A stretch of 6,653 bases of DNA from an uncultured Spirochaetaceae bacterium (GCA_902796985.1 CADBRC010000311.1:1-6653); one strand, 5' to 3'; positions 1 through 6,362 are shown, counted from the first letter of the stretch. Translations and numbers: made by a program. Notes: generated from the sequence alone by a model not told the origin.

Positions 1-539
1 GCGCTGTCCTTGAAGGAGAGGTTGCTTTTGTCTATATCCCCGAATGACAGGCCGTAACCTTCCAGAATCTGCTTGGCGTTCAGCTCCACGCCGGAGCCCT
101 GGTCGCCGACGGAGACCTTCCTGCCCCGCAAGCCGCCGATATCCGTTATGCCGCTTGCCGAAGACGCAGCTATCTGTATGACCTCGGGGTAGAGGGTTCC
201 GATTGCCTGTATGCCTTCGATTTTATCCCCCTCAAATAAATCCGTCCCGTTCCAGGCATAGTCAAGTACGTCGTTCTGGACTATGGCGACCTGCGCCTCG
301 CCCTTGGCCAGCAGCCTGATGTTCTCCACAGAAGCCCCGGTCGTCAACACCTTCACGTCCACGCCGTCCAGACCGTCATTCCAGATGCCGGCTATGGCAG
401 CCCCGAGGGGATAGTAAGTTCCGCTCGCACCACCCGTCGCCATGACGAGCTCTTTTCGGGAAAGGAAACAGGAAGAGAGCATGGCGGGTATGAACAGGAA
501 CACCAGGACGGCAGAGACAAGGGCTTTTGCTTTTTTCAT
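1..539 (-). CDS. TAXI family TRAP transporter substrate-binding lipoprotein (5' part; gene runs off the left edge)
   Basis: The 179 visible codons encode an exported substrate-binding protein that would capture an organic acid or similar ligand outside the inner membrane and pass it to a TRAP membrane subunit. The protein starts MKKAKALVSAV, has a hydrophobic signal core, and carries a lipobox LSSC with the acylated Cys at residue 24, so it is probably a lipoprotein. The TAXI hallmark ATGGASGTYYPLG lies at residues 34-46. It is followed by a TGASVENIRLLAKGEAQVAIVQND-like stretch (about 65-90), a LYPE segment and a VGDQGSGVELNAKQIL-like stretch, all typical of the family. The start at 539 has AGGA (550-547) seven bases upstream. 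The C-terminal half and any fused DctQM-type permease would lie beyond the window. Family assignment is firm; the ligand cannot be told. Confidence 0.93.
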   Translation of the reverse strand, partial: MKKAKALVSAVLVFLFIPAMLSSCFLSRKELVMATGGASGTYYPLGAAIAGIWNDGLDGVDVKVLTTGASVENIRLLAKGEAQVAIVQNDVLDYAWNGTDLFEGDKIEGIQAIGTLYPEVIQIAASSASGITDIGGLRGRKVSVGDQGSGVELNAKQILEGYGLSFGDIDKSNLSFKDS

Positions 540-548
540 AAAAACATC

Positions 549-577
549 CTACAAACAACGGTCACGGTTGTTTGTAG
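549..577 (-). promoter_or_regulatory. Perfect 11-bp inverted repeat at the transcription start and RBS of the TAXI gene (operator or leader hairpin)
   Basis: The arms CTACAAACAAC (577-567 on the minus strand) and GTTGTTTGTAG (559-549) are exact reverse complements, separated by 7 bases. The repeat begins at about +1 of the predicted promoter, and its second arm contains the first two bases of the AGGA Shine-Dalgarno. As DNA it is placed where a repressor would block initiation. As RNA it would be a 5'-terminal stem-loop abutting the ribosome-binding site. The symmetry is seen directly; the regulatory role is inferred. Confidence 0.7.
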
Positions 578-581
578 AATC

Positions 582-610
582 ATTATACCGCATAAACGCC
601 CGGCTTTCAA
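582..610 (-). promoter_or_regulatory. Sigma-70-type promoter of the TAXI gene
   Basis: On the minus strand, -35 TTGAAA (610-605) and a perfect -10 TATAAT (587-582) are separated by exactly 17 bases. The expected start is near position 575, giving a leader of about 36 nt before the ATG at 539. It lies in the 110-base gap after the small membrane gene. No intrinsic terminator was found in that gap, so read-through from the upstream operon is also possible. Confidence 0.85.
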
Positions 611-649
611 TTAAATTCGGGGACATCAAATTCCGGGAACGGCCGGCGG

Positions 650-955
650 CTAACGGGAATTCGGAAGCTTTACCAGCCAGGTGAACACGACGAGCAGGAC
701 GATGACGACGGCCAGATATATCAGCAGGCACAGCTCCACGGTAGTCTTCCGGGCGCTGCCGTGAAAGGCTATGGCGAACAGACCGCTTATGGCTGTCAGG
801 GAACCCATTATATAGAAGATAGTTCCCGCAACTTTGCTGATGGGGGCTTTCTGTACGGACGAGGGCAGCCTGAGCCAGAAGCCCGCCCCCGCGAAGAGGA
901 GGCCGACGACGAGAAAGACAATCCCGCACAGGAGCAGGGCGTTTGGATTCATCAT
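650..955 (-). CDS. Small three-helix inner-membrane protein of unknown function
   Basis: This 101-residue protein is almost entirely hydrophobic. It has three likely transmembrane helices at about residues 5-28, 41-63 and 72-95, short polar linkers (LRLPSSVQKAPISK, HGSARKTT) and a basic tail (KLPNSR). I recognise no family or catalytic motif. The start at 955 is chosen because AAAGAGG (969-963) sits seven bases upstream; a second ATG follows at once (MM). This Shine-Dalgarno lies across the 3' end of the preceding gene, whose stop is only four bases away, so the two genes are co-transcribed and probably translationally coupled. That makes a joint envelope role with the exported protein upstream plausible, but this is inference. 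Codon use matches the neighbours, which supports a real gene. Confidence 0.8.
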   Translation of the reverse strand: MMNPNALLLCGIVFLVVGLLFAGAGFWLRLPSSVQKAPISKVAGTIFYIMGSLTAISGLFAIAFHGSARKTTVELCLLIYLAVVIVLLVVFTWLVKLPNSR

Positions 956-959
956 ACGA

Positions 960-1727
960 TTACCTCTTTATGTCGAAGCGGTTTATGTAAAAGACAGTGA
1001 AGTCCTCGATGCGGCCAATGAACTGATGGTCTATCTTGTTGCGTATGAAGGGGATCTTAGGGGCCTTCACCCCGCCCAGCGCGTAAACGATCCAGTTGCC
1101 CCGGAATTTGAAGCAGCAGATGGCAGCCTGCATGTTCTTGGGTTTGACGGCAGTGACGAACTTGTACTTCATCGCCTCCTGGTTTATCTGGCTGAAGAAG
1201 AAGGTGTCGTCGGTCGTCTTGATGATGAGCTCGGTGTCGTAGGGGGCAAGGAAGTCCATCTTGACGTGAGTCCAAATGGACTTCCAGCGGTAACGGTCGG
1301 TCCGTTTGACCAGTTCTGCCTCGGGAAAGAGGGGCTTGCTCTTGCCCGTATCCTCATCCGTATAGATGACTTCCTTGTAGAGGGGCCAGTCGGAGAAAAG
1401 TGCATCGGCCTGGGAAATTATGGACTCAGCGCTGTTCCCTTCCTCGGGGAATATATAGAGGATTTCCGCAAGGTAGCCCGGGTTCAGCTCCGTGAACATG
1501 TCGAGGATTTCATCCGAATAGTCACCTATCCCTTTCCGCATGCACATGTTCTTCCTGTCCTTGATGTTGCGGATGACGATTTCGCCCGCCTCCAGCTTCA
1601 CAAGGTCATCATCGCTGATAAGCTCGTTGAACGGATACAGCCTTCGGTTGGGCTTGGAAGCAGCCGCAGGAAGCAGGCCCGCAATGAGGAACAGGCCCGT
1701 CACGAAAAGCAGGATCCTTCTGTTCAT
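960..1727 (-). CDS. Exported protein of unknown function (spirochaete-type, possibly DUF6675-like)
   Basis: This 255-residue protein begins with a signal peptide: MNRRILL, a hydrophobic stretch to about residue 20, and a likely cleavage near AAAS|K (24). It should therefore be periplasmic or surface-facing; no lipobox is present. The mature part is mixed alpha/beta with Cys at 62, 204 and 205, an acidic-aromatic middle (PLYKEVIYTDEDTGK, residues 115-129) and a basic C-terminus. It resembles hypothetical proteins of treponemes, perhaps the family called DUF6675, but I place it there only from memory and at low confidence. The ATG directly abuts the TGA of ptsI (TGAATG), and no good Shine-Dalgarno precedes it, so translation probably depends on reinitiation after ptsI. 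No function can be assigned from motifs. Confidence 0.82.
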   Translation of the reverse strand: MNRRILLFVTGLFLIAGLLPAAASKPNRRLYPFNELISDDDLVKLEAGEIVIRNIKDRKNMCMRKGIGDYSDEILDMFTELNPGYLAEILYIFPEEGNSAESIISQADALFSDWPLYKEVIYTDEDTGKSKPLFPEAELVKRTDRYRWKSIWTHVKMDFLAPYDTELIIKTTDDTFFFSQINQEAMKYKFVTAVKPKNMQAAICCFKFRGNWIVYALGGVKAPKIPFIRNKIDHQFIGRIEDFTVFYINRFDIKR

Positions 1728-3437
1728 TCAGAGGACTGCCCTGCTGGAGATGTTCTCCAGCTCCTTTATGGAGAAGCTTGCAAGCGTGGACTTGATGACC
1801 GGTATCTGCCGGGGGGCCATGCTCAGCGTCCGTATGCCCATGCCCGCGAGGATTATCGCGCTCTCCTTGCGGCCCGCCATCTCCCCGCAGACGGAAAGCG
1901 GCACGTCGTACTTCCACGAGTTGTGGATAATCAGGTGCAGGAGGCGGATGACCGCAAGGTTGTACTCGTTGTAGAGGGGGGCGACGGTGGGGTTCTCGCG
2001 GTCTATTCCGAGCGTGTACTGGATAAGGTCATTCGTCCCGATCGAGAAGAATGCGGAATTCTTGGCAAGGCAGTCCGAAGTAATCGCTGCGGCAGCGGTC
2101 TCCACCATGATGCCGATGGGAACGTCCTCGCGGAAGGGAATGCCTTCTTCCTTCAGGCTCAGCTGCACGCCCCGGGCGATTCCCTTTATGGTGTCCACCT
2201 GCGCCACATCGGTAATCAGAGGGAGCATGATGCGGAGGTTACCGTAGATGCTCGCCCGGTACAGGGCCCTGAGCTGGGTGCGGAACACCTGCGGGTAGTA
2301 AAGGGACAGGCGGATTGCCCTGAGACCCATCAGGGGGTTATGCTCGTGGATGTCGGGCATGTTCTTCATGTCAATCAGCTTGTCACCGCCCGCGTCCAGG
2401 GTCCGTATCGTGACGGGCCGGTCGCCCATCTTCTGGAGGACGTATTTGTATGCCTCGAACTGTGCATCCTCGGTGACGGAATTCGATGTGGGAATGCTGC
2501 CCGCCCCGCCTATCATCGACAGGGCGTTCATGAAGAGGAACTCAGTACGGAAGAGGCCGATTCCGTCAGCCCCCTCGGCGAGCGCGGTATCTGCCTCCTC
2601 CGGGGTGCCGATGTTGGCCATCAGCTTGAAAAGCGTACCGTCTTTGGTCCTCGCCTCCTTGTCGCGGAATTCGGCAAGGACGCGGAGGTAGGCGTTCTCC
2701 TTCTCGACCCTCTTGTTGTAGTCGGCGACTGCCTGCGCGTCCGGGCTGATGACCACCTCGCCGAGGATGCCGTCCACAATCACGTCTTCGCCGGAGCTGA
2801 CCTGTTCGGCAACCTTCTCCAGGCCGACGACGGCAGGAATGCCGAAGCTGCGGGCAAGGATTGCAACGTGGCTGGAAGTTCCGCCCTCAGTCAGGGCGAG
2901 GCCGAGAATCTTGCGCTTGTTCAGGATGAAAGTGTCGCTCGGCCGTATCGACGAAGCAACGAGGACGACGTTGTCGGGAACTTCCTCGATGTTAAAGGGA
3001 TGATAGCCAACCAGACAGTCCTGCACCTTGCCGAACACGTCCTCTATGTCCTGGGCCCGCTCAGAGAGGTAATCGTTGCCGCTGTTGCGGAGGCGGTCGG
3101 CATACTCCAGGATTTTCTTTTCCAGTGCGTATTCAATGTTGATGTGTTCGGCGATGAACAGCTCGCGGAGCTCCTGCGTGAACACGGGGTCGGCAAGCAT
3201 GAGCTGGTAGGTCTCGAACAGAACGTGCTGCAGGCTGTCCTTGGGAAGCGCGGACAGCTGCGCGTCAATCTGCGCCTCCACCTGCGAGCATGCATCGGTG
3301 AAGCGGGCCCAGCCGCCCTCTATCTCTTTTTCTTCTATCGCCCGCCTCGGAATTATCCTTTCCTGGGCCTCGGGCAGGACAAAAGCCTTTCCTATCCCGA
3401 TTCCAGTTGAGGCCGACACCCCCAGAACAATGTTCAT
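1728..3437 (-). CDS. ptsI: Phosphoenolpyruvate-protein phosphotransferase (PTS Enzyme I)
   Basis: Enzyme I is the cytoplasmic first step of the PTS: it takes phosphate from phosphoenolpyruvate onto a histidine and passes it to HPr. The 569 residues cover the whole family. Visible parts are the N-terminal segment MNIVLGVSASTGIGIGKAF, the phospho-histidine motif GGTSSHVAILAR with His190, and the PEP-binding barrel. The barrel shows GLFRTEFLF (Arg297), IRTLDAGGDK (Arg345), NPLMGLRAIR (367-376), MVETAAAA and FSIGTNDLIQYT. The catalytic motif SVCGEMAG has Cys517. Compared with E. coli Enzyme I as I remember it, there are about 12 extra residues after FLFM (304-325), and the C-terminus stops about 20 residues earlier. 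No ptsH or permease gene is adjacent. The gene lies 45 bases after the LysM transglycosylase and abuts the next gene. The family-conserved N-terminus supports the start at 3437. Confidence 0.97.
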   Translation of the reverse strand: MNIVLGVSASTGIGIGKAFVLPEAQERIIPRRAIEEKEIEGGWARFTDACSQVEAQIDAQLSALPKDSLQHVLFETYQLMLADPVFTQELRELFIAEHINIEYALEKKILEYADRLRNSGNDYLSERAQDIEDVFGKVQDCLVGYHPFNIEEVPDNVVLVASSIRPSDTFILNKRKILGLALTEGGTSSHVAILARSFGIPAVVGLEKVAEQVSSGEDVIVDGILGEVVISPDAQAVADYNKRVEKENAYLRVLAEFRDKEARTKDGTLFKLMANIGTPEEADTALAEGADGIGLFRTEFLFMNALSMIGGAGSIPTSNSVTEDAQFEAYKYVLQKMGDRPVTIRTLDAGGDKLIDMKNMPDIHEHNPLMGLRAIRLSLYYPQVFRTQLRALYRASIYGNLRIMLPLITDVAQVDTIKGIARGVQLSLKEEGIPFREDVPIGIMVETAAAAITSDCLAKNSAFFSIGTNDLIQYTLGIDRENPTVAPLYNEYNLAVIRLLHLIIHNSWKYDVPLSVCGEMAGRKESAIILAGMGIRTLSMAPRQIPVIKSTLASFSIKELENISSRAVL

Positions 3438-3443
3438 TGTTCC

Positions 3444-3472
3444 ATTCTATACGGAAAAGGAAATATCGTCAA
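3444..3472 (-). promoter_or_regulatory. Candidate internal promoter for ptsI giving a leaderless or near-leaderless mRNA
   Basis: On the minus strand, TTGACG (3472-3467) and TAGAAT (3449-3444) are 17 bases apart in the 45-base gap before ptsI. Each matches consensus at five of six positions. The -10 ends only six bases before the ATG at 3437, so transcription would begin at or next to the start codon. The only Shine-Dalgarno-like bases (GGAA, 3443-3440) are too close to the ATG to be good. This is a sequence match only. Confidence 0.5.
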
Positions 3473-3482
3473 TTGCAGAATC

Positions 3483-4778
3483 TCAGTCGAATATCGGGAT
3501 GATGAGCTTCTGCTTTATGCTCAGGACGGACTTCTCGCGTATATCGTTGGCATCGCAGATGTCCTTGACGGACAGGCTGTAGCGGCGGCTGATGCCCCAG
3601 AGGGTGTCGCCCTCCTTGACCGTATAGACGATTGCGTCGGCAGGGGTGCCAAGGGCGGCGAGCGCGGTGTTCAGTGACTCCTCGGTGACTTCCTCAGTCA
3701 GCGTTCCTGCTGGCAGACGGACGGAAAACTCCTCGCGTGCGGGGGTGCAGCTGCGGAGAAGCGACGGGTTCAGCGAGCGGACAACAGAATGCTCCAGCCC
3801 GGTAACGGAAGCTATCTGCTCCAGACTGTACATCTTCTTGGTATGAAGGTAGTCGAACTCCGCCACCCGGTCCATGTCCGCCATCGCCGCGGCCTCGGCA
3901 ATGTCCGTGACCCCGTAGTAGTCGGCGTTCTCTATCAGGTCGGCAATTGCGAGCAGCTTGGGCACGTACTCGACGGACTGCGCGGGGATGAGTTTCTGCT
4001 CAGCAAGGTACCAAAAGTCCTTGTCCTTGTTCTTCTTCACGACCTTGTTCATTGCGCCGACCCCGCAGTTGTAGGCTGCGATGGCAATGGCCCAGTCACC
4101 GAAGTAGTTGTAGTTCTCGGCCAGCTTGGCGACCGCTGCGTCGGTGCTTTTCCAGGGATCGCGCCTGTCATCGTACCAGGTGTTCTTGGACAGGCGGCTT
4201 CCCATCGAATTCGTCATGAACTGCCAGATTCCCGTCGCACCGGCGTATGAGACCGCGTAGGGGTTGTAATAGGACTCTACTATGGGGAGGTACTGAAGGA
4301 GGAGAGGCAGGCCCGCTTCCTTGAGCTTCTGAACGATGTAGGGGCGGTAGGGGACGGAACGCTCCAGCGACTCGATGAGCCATTTCTTGTTCTGCCCGTT
4401 GACATAGCGGTCCCGGTATTTGACGGCGGAAGGATGGTCCGCGCCCCAGATGTCCAGTATCTTGCGTTCTGGAAGCTCCCCGGCAGAATATTCGATGACC
4501 TCTCCCTTCCAGTCCAGGTCGATGGCGGGGGATTCTTCCAGCAGGGGGGCTTCGCCCGCAAGCAGACCGTCCTCATCAGCTGACGGAAGATGAATCGCAA
4601 TCTCGATGATCTCTTCAGGTTCCGCTGCGGTTTCCTCTACAGCCAGCTCCGTCTCCTGAACAGGAACATTGGACGGAATGGAAAAAATGGAGCGTTTATT
4701 TTTCGTCTTCGGCTTTGCGAACACAAGTGAAGGAAGCAACACACAGGCAAGGACAGCCTGCCTCTTTGAAAACTTCAT
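3483..4778 (-). CDS. MltD-like secreted lytic transglycosylase with C-terminal LysM
   Basis: The enzyme would cleave the MurNAc-GlcNAc bond of peptidoglycan in the periplasm, forming 1,6-anhydro-MurNAc ends. Residues here count from an ATG at 4784. There is a signal peptide with likely cleavage at VFA|KPK (23/24), then an acidic linker to about 95. The SLT domain spans about 130-295, with catalytic Glu170 in LPIVESYYNP, GATGIWQFM (182-190) and AAYNCGVG (236-243). An MltD-type linker with LNPSLLRSCTPAREEF follows, then a LysM peptidoglycan-binding repeat at 386-430 (YTVKEGDTLWGISRRY). I prefer the second ATG (4778): AGGGGA (4792-4787) is eight bases from it but only two from the ATG at 4784. 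The gene follows the NUDIX gene by 26 bases and precedes ptsI. Family firm; exact cell-wall role unknown. Confidence 0.93.
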   Translation of the reverse strand: MKFSKRQAVLACVLLPSLVFAKPKTKNKRSIFSIPSNVPVQETELAVEETAAEPEEIIEIAIHLPSADEDGLLAGEAPLLEESPAIDLDWKGEVIEYSAGELPERKILDIWGADHPSAVKYRDRYVNGQNKKWLIESLERSVPYRPYIVQKLKEAGLPLLLQYLPIVESYYNPYAVSYAGATGIWQFMTNSMGSRLSKNTWYDDRRDPWKSTDAAVAKLAENYNYFGDWAIAIAAYNCGVGAMNKVVKKNKDKDFWYLAEQKLIPAQSVEYVPKLLAIADLIENADYYGVTDIAEAAAMADMDRVAEFDYLHTKKMYSLEQIASVTGLEHSVVRSLNPSLLRSCTPAREEFSVRLPAGTLTEEVTEESLNTALAALGTPADAIVYTVKEGDTLWGISRRYSLSVKDICDANDIREKSVLSIKQKLIIPIFD

Positions 4779-4810
4779 ATACATAATCCCCTATTTCTGT
4801 TTTCGGAAAA

Positions 4811-5362
4811 TCAGCGGGGCAGCCTTAGTACTTCCTCAACCCACTTATGGAGCGTATTCCTCGCGGAGGGGAAGCCCAAGTCCAGAGCGTCTACGTCCTC
4901 GTGGCTCCGTACGGCAATCCACTCGAAGGCCGCGACCTCCTGCTCCTGGGCACGGAGCTCCATACCGGCATCAATCTCGGCAGTAAAGAAGAGATCACAT
5001 GTCTTGTAATGGATTCCCTTATAAAGATAGTCATTGGGAAAGGAACAGAGGTAGCGGATATTCCGGGGAGTTACCCCCGTCTCCTCAAGGCACTCGCGGG
5101 CAGCGGACTCTTCCGCACTTTCGTCCATCGTCGTGAAGCCGCCCGGCAGGGCCAGCTTGCCCTTGCTCGGTTCCTTTGCCCGCCTCTCGAAGAGGATTTT
5201 ACCTCCGGGACCGGCGATTACCAGCCCCACCGCGCTTGCAACATTGCAGTAGAGGTCGAAGCCGCAGTCGGGACAAACCCACTTGTAACCGCCCCGGTGT
5301 GTCTCTATATTCCTGCCGCCGCACTGGGGGCAGTAGCTGAACTTGTTTCCTTCCATATACAT
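4811..5362 (-). CDS. NUDIX hydrolase with N-terminal zinc ribbon
   Basis: NUDIX enzymes hydrolyse nucleoside diphosphates linked to another group, usually in the cytoplasm with Mg2+. In this 183-residue protein Cys11, Cys14, Cys30 and Cys33 form a CxxC...CxxC zinc ribbon. The NUDIX box at residues 75-97 fits GX5EX7REUXEEXGU fully: G75, E81, R89, E90, E93, E94, G96, V97. A following FPNDYLYKGIHYKTCDLFF-like stretch is common in bacterial members. The SQPWPFPxS motif of NudC (NADH pyrophosphatase) is absent, so despite the zinc ribbon I do not call it nudC; the substrate is unknown. There are two ATGs (5362 and 5356, giving MYM), and neither has a Shine-Dalgarno. Both lie inside a predicted hairpin. 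Translation may depend on the upstream transglycosylase gene, which ends 27 bases earlier in the same frame. Confidence 0.92.
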   Translation of the reverse strand: MYMEGNKFSYCPQCGGRNIETHRGGYKWVCPDCGFDLYCNVASAVGLVIAGPGGKILFERRAKEPSKGKLALPGGFTTMDESAEESAARECLEETGVTPRNIRYLCSFPNDYLYKGIHYKTCDLFFTAEIDAGMELRAQEQEVAAFEWIAVRSHEDVDALDLGFPSARNTLHKWVEEVLRLPR

Positions 5363-5378
5363 CAGTATATGGAAAAAA
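5347..5378 (-). promoter_or_regulatory. RNA hairpin enclosing the NUDIX start codons
   Basis: In the transcript, positions 5378-5365 can pair with 5360-5347: 14 base pairs including two G-U, closed by a four-base loop (UGAU). The core CCATATAC/GTATATGG is a perfect 8-bp inverted repeat. Both candidate NUDIX ATGs (5362 and 5356) lie in the loop or 3' arm, and the hairpin starts 11 bases after the stop of the preceding gene. It lacks a terminal U-tract on the 3' side, so it is not a terminator. Pairing is seen in the sequence; effect on translation is inferred. Confidence 0.55.
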
Positions 5379-5389
5379 TGCAGGAAGCT

Positions 5390-6253
5390 CTAGTACTTCG
5401 CCAGATAGCGGCCGGTGGACCAGCCGTTGCCGTCTGAATAGAAGGCAAGAATCTCCGTGGAAAAGTTGCTGTCCAGCTTCTTCTGATAATCCAAAATCTT
5501 GGCGATGTAATTGAGCGTAGACTGGGGGGTCCTGTCACCCTCTACCTTGCCGCGGCCCGCGTTGTACTTAGCGAGGCCCGCAATCTGGGTGCTGGAAACC
5601 TCCAGGCAGTAGCTCAGATGGGACATCCCGTAGTAAGCGGAGGTCGCCGCATCAAAGAACTGATCCTCAGTCAGATTGGGGAAGGAATAGCTGTTAAGCT
5701 GGAAGAGTCCGCGGTCAATGCTGCCGTTCACGTTCGTATGCGTTGCATCCGGCTTGTACTTGCTCTCGGTATAGGCAAGGGCAAAGGCAAGCGAAGGTGA
5801 GACATTGAACTGTGAGGCCGCGTCAAGCACTGCGAGGGCAATTTCGCGGCTGCCCGTCACCTGGGTGTAGAACCACTCAACATAACTTCTCGTGTCCTGA
5901 TTGCGGTACAGGGAAAGCTCAGTATCATCGACAGGCTCGTAGCTTACGAAGTCCATGCCGCCGCCAACATCAGTCTCGGCAGCATCGGGCATGAATCCAA
6001 GCTCCTCACCCTTGACGGCATCCAGATGCAGCTCAAGGGCAGCATCCTCCGTCTCCTCCTGCTCGACGGCAGCGGCAAGAACCTCGCCGACCGAAACAGA
6101 AGACTCACAGGCTGACTGAATTTCCTTGCCCGGAACGCCCTCGCTCCCTTCAGGAAGATATACGGAAACAAACAGACCCATAGCCACAAAAAACAGGGTC
6201 GTGGCTATAGTACCGGCGGCCATCTTCAGCAGGTTACTTTTTTCACTGTTCAT
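5390..6253 (-). CDS. Membrane-anchored SLT-domain lytic transglycosylase
   Basis: This is predicted to cut peptidoglycan glycan strands from the outer face of the inner membrane. The 287-residue protein starts with a short charged N-terminus (MNSEKSNLLK) and one hydrophobic helix at about 12-33 without a clear cleavage site, so it is likely a signal anchor. An acidic, probably disordered linker (about 36-125) follows. The SLT domain (about 135-260) has catalytic Glu163 in AYTESKYKP, then GLFQLN (182-187) and KYNAGRG (229-235), the usual order for the family. There is no LysM or other wall-binding repeat. The start at 6253 has AGAGAGG (6265-6259) five bases upstream. It is probably the first gene of the operon, and its UAG stop is the only stop separating it from the NUDIX reading frame. 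Confidence 0.9.
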   Translation of the reverse strand: MNSEKSNLLKMAAGTIATTLFFVAMGLFVSVYLPEGSEGVPGKEIQSACESSVSVGEVLAAAVEQEETEDAALELHLDAVKGEELGFMPDAAETDVGGGMDFVSYEPVDDTELSLYRNQDTRSYVEWFYTQVTGSREIALAVLDAASQFNVSPSLAFALAYTESKYKPDATHTNVNGSIDRGLFQLNSYSFPNLTEDQFFDAATSAYYGMSHLSYCLEVSSTQIAGLAKYNAGRGKVEGDRTPQSTLNYIAKILDYQKKLDSNFSTEILAFYSDGNGWSTGRYLAKY

Positions 6254-6286
6254 ATACGCCTCTCTTTTACCCGACTGCAGCTCAGA

Positions 6287-6313
6287 GAATGACCAACGTC
6301 TCCACGGTCATTC
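6287..6313 (-). repeat. Perfect 8-bp inverted repeat in the leader of the transglycosylase operon
   Basis: GAATGACC and GGTCATTC are exact reverse complements separated by 11 bases, 34 bases upstream of the ATG at 6253. It could be an operator or a leader stem-loop. It has no following T-run, so it is not a terminator. Confidence 0.5.
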
Positions 6314-6362
6314 AATCATCACACACTCGCCGCATTCCGGGCCAAAACACTTTATGGGAGTG

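Noticed and set aside
376..558. A 60-codon minus-strand frame starting upstream of the TAXI gene
   Set aside because: It overlaps the TAXI coding region in another frame. The TAXI frame has a signal peptide, lipobox and family motifs.
612..638. Two similar AATTCGGGGA / AATTCCGGGA segments as a direct repeat
   Set aside because: Only about ten bases with one mismatch and no further copies; consistent with chance.
600..660. Terminator between the small membrane gene and the TAXI gene
   Set aside because: There are GC-rich patches, including CCGG-containing segments, but no compact stem followed by a T-run on the minus strand.
834..3410. An 858-codon plus-strand open frame across ptsI and the exported protein gene
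   Set aside because: It is exactly in codon register with both minus-strand genes, so it stays open wherever they avoid TTA, CTA and TCA codons, as GC-rich codon use does. Its protein has no recognisable domain, while the opposite strand encodes a full Enzyme I with active-site residues. It is a shadow.
4710..4784. Lipoprotein anchor for the SLT-LysM protein (VLAC near residue 13)
   Set aside because: The hydrophobic stretch before this Cys is too short and continues after it to VFA, which fits an ordinary signal peptide cleaved at VFA|KPK.
4811..5362. NADH pyrophosphatase (nudC) as the name for the NUDIX gene
   Set aside because: The zinc ribbon suggested it, but the NudC signature SQPWPFPxS after the NUDIX box is absent and the protein is shorter than typical NudC.
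4847..5437. A 196-codon plus-strand open frame opposite the NUDIX gene
   Set aside because: It is in antisense codon register with the NUDIX gene, whose complete NUDIX box and zinc ribbon show which strand is real.
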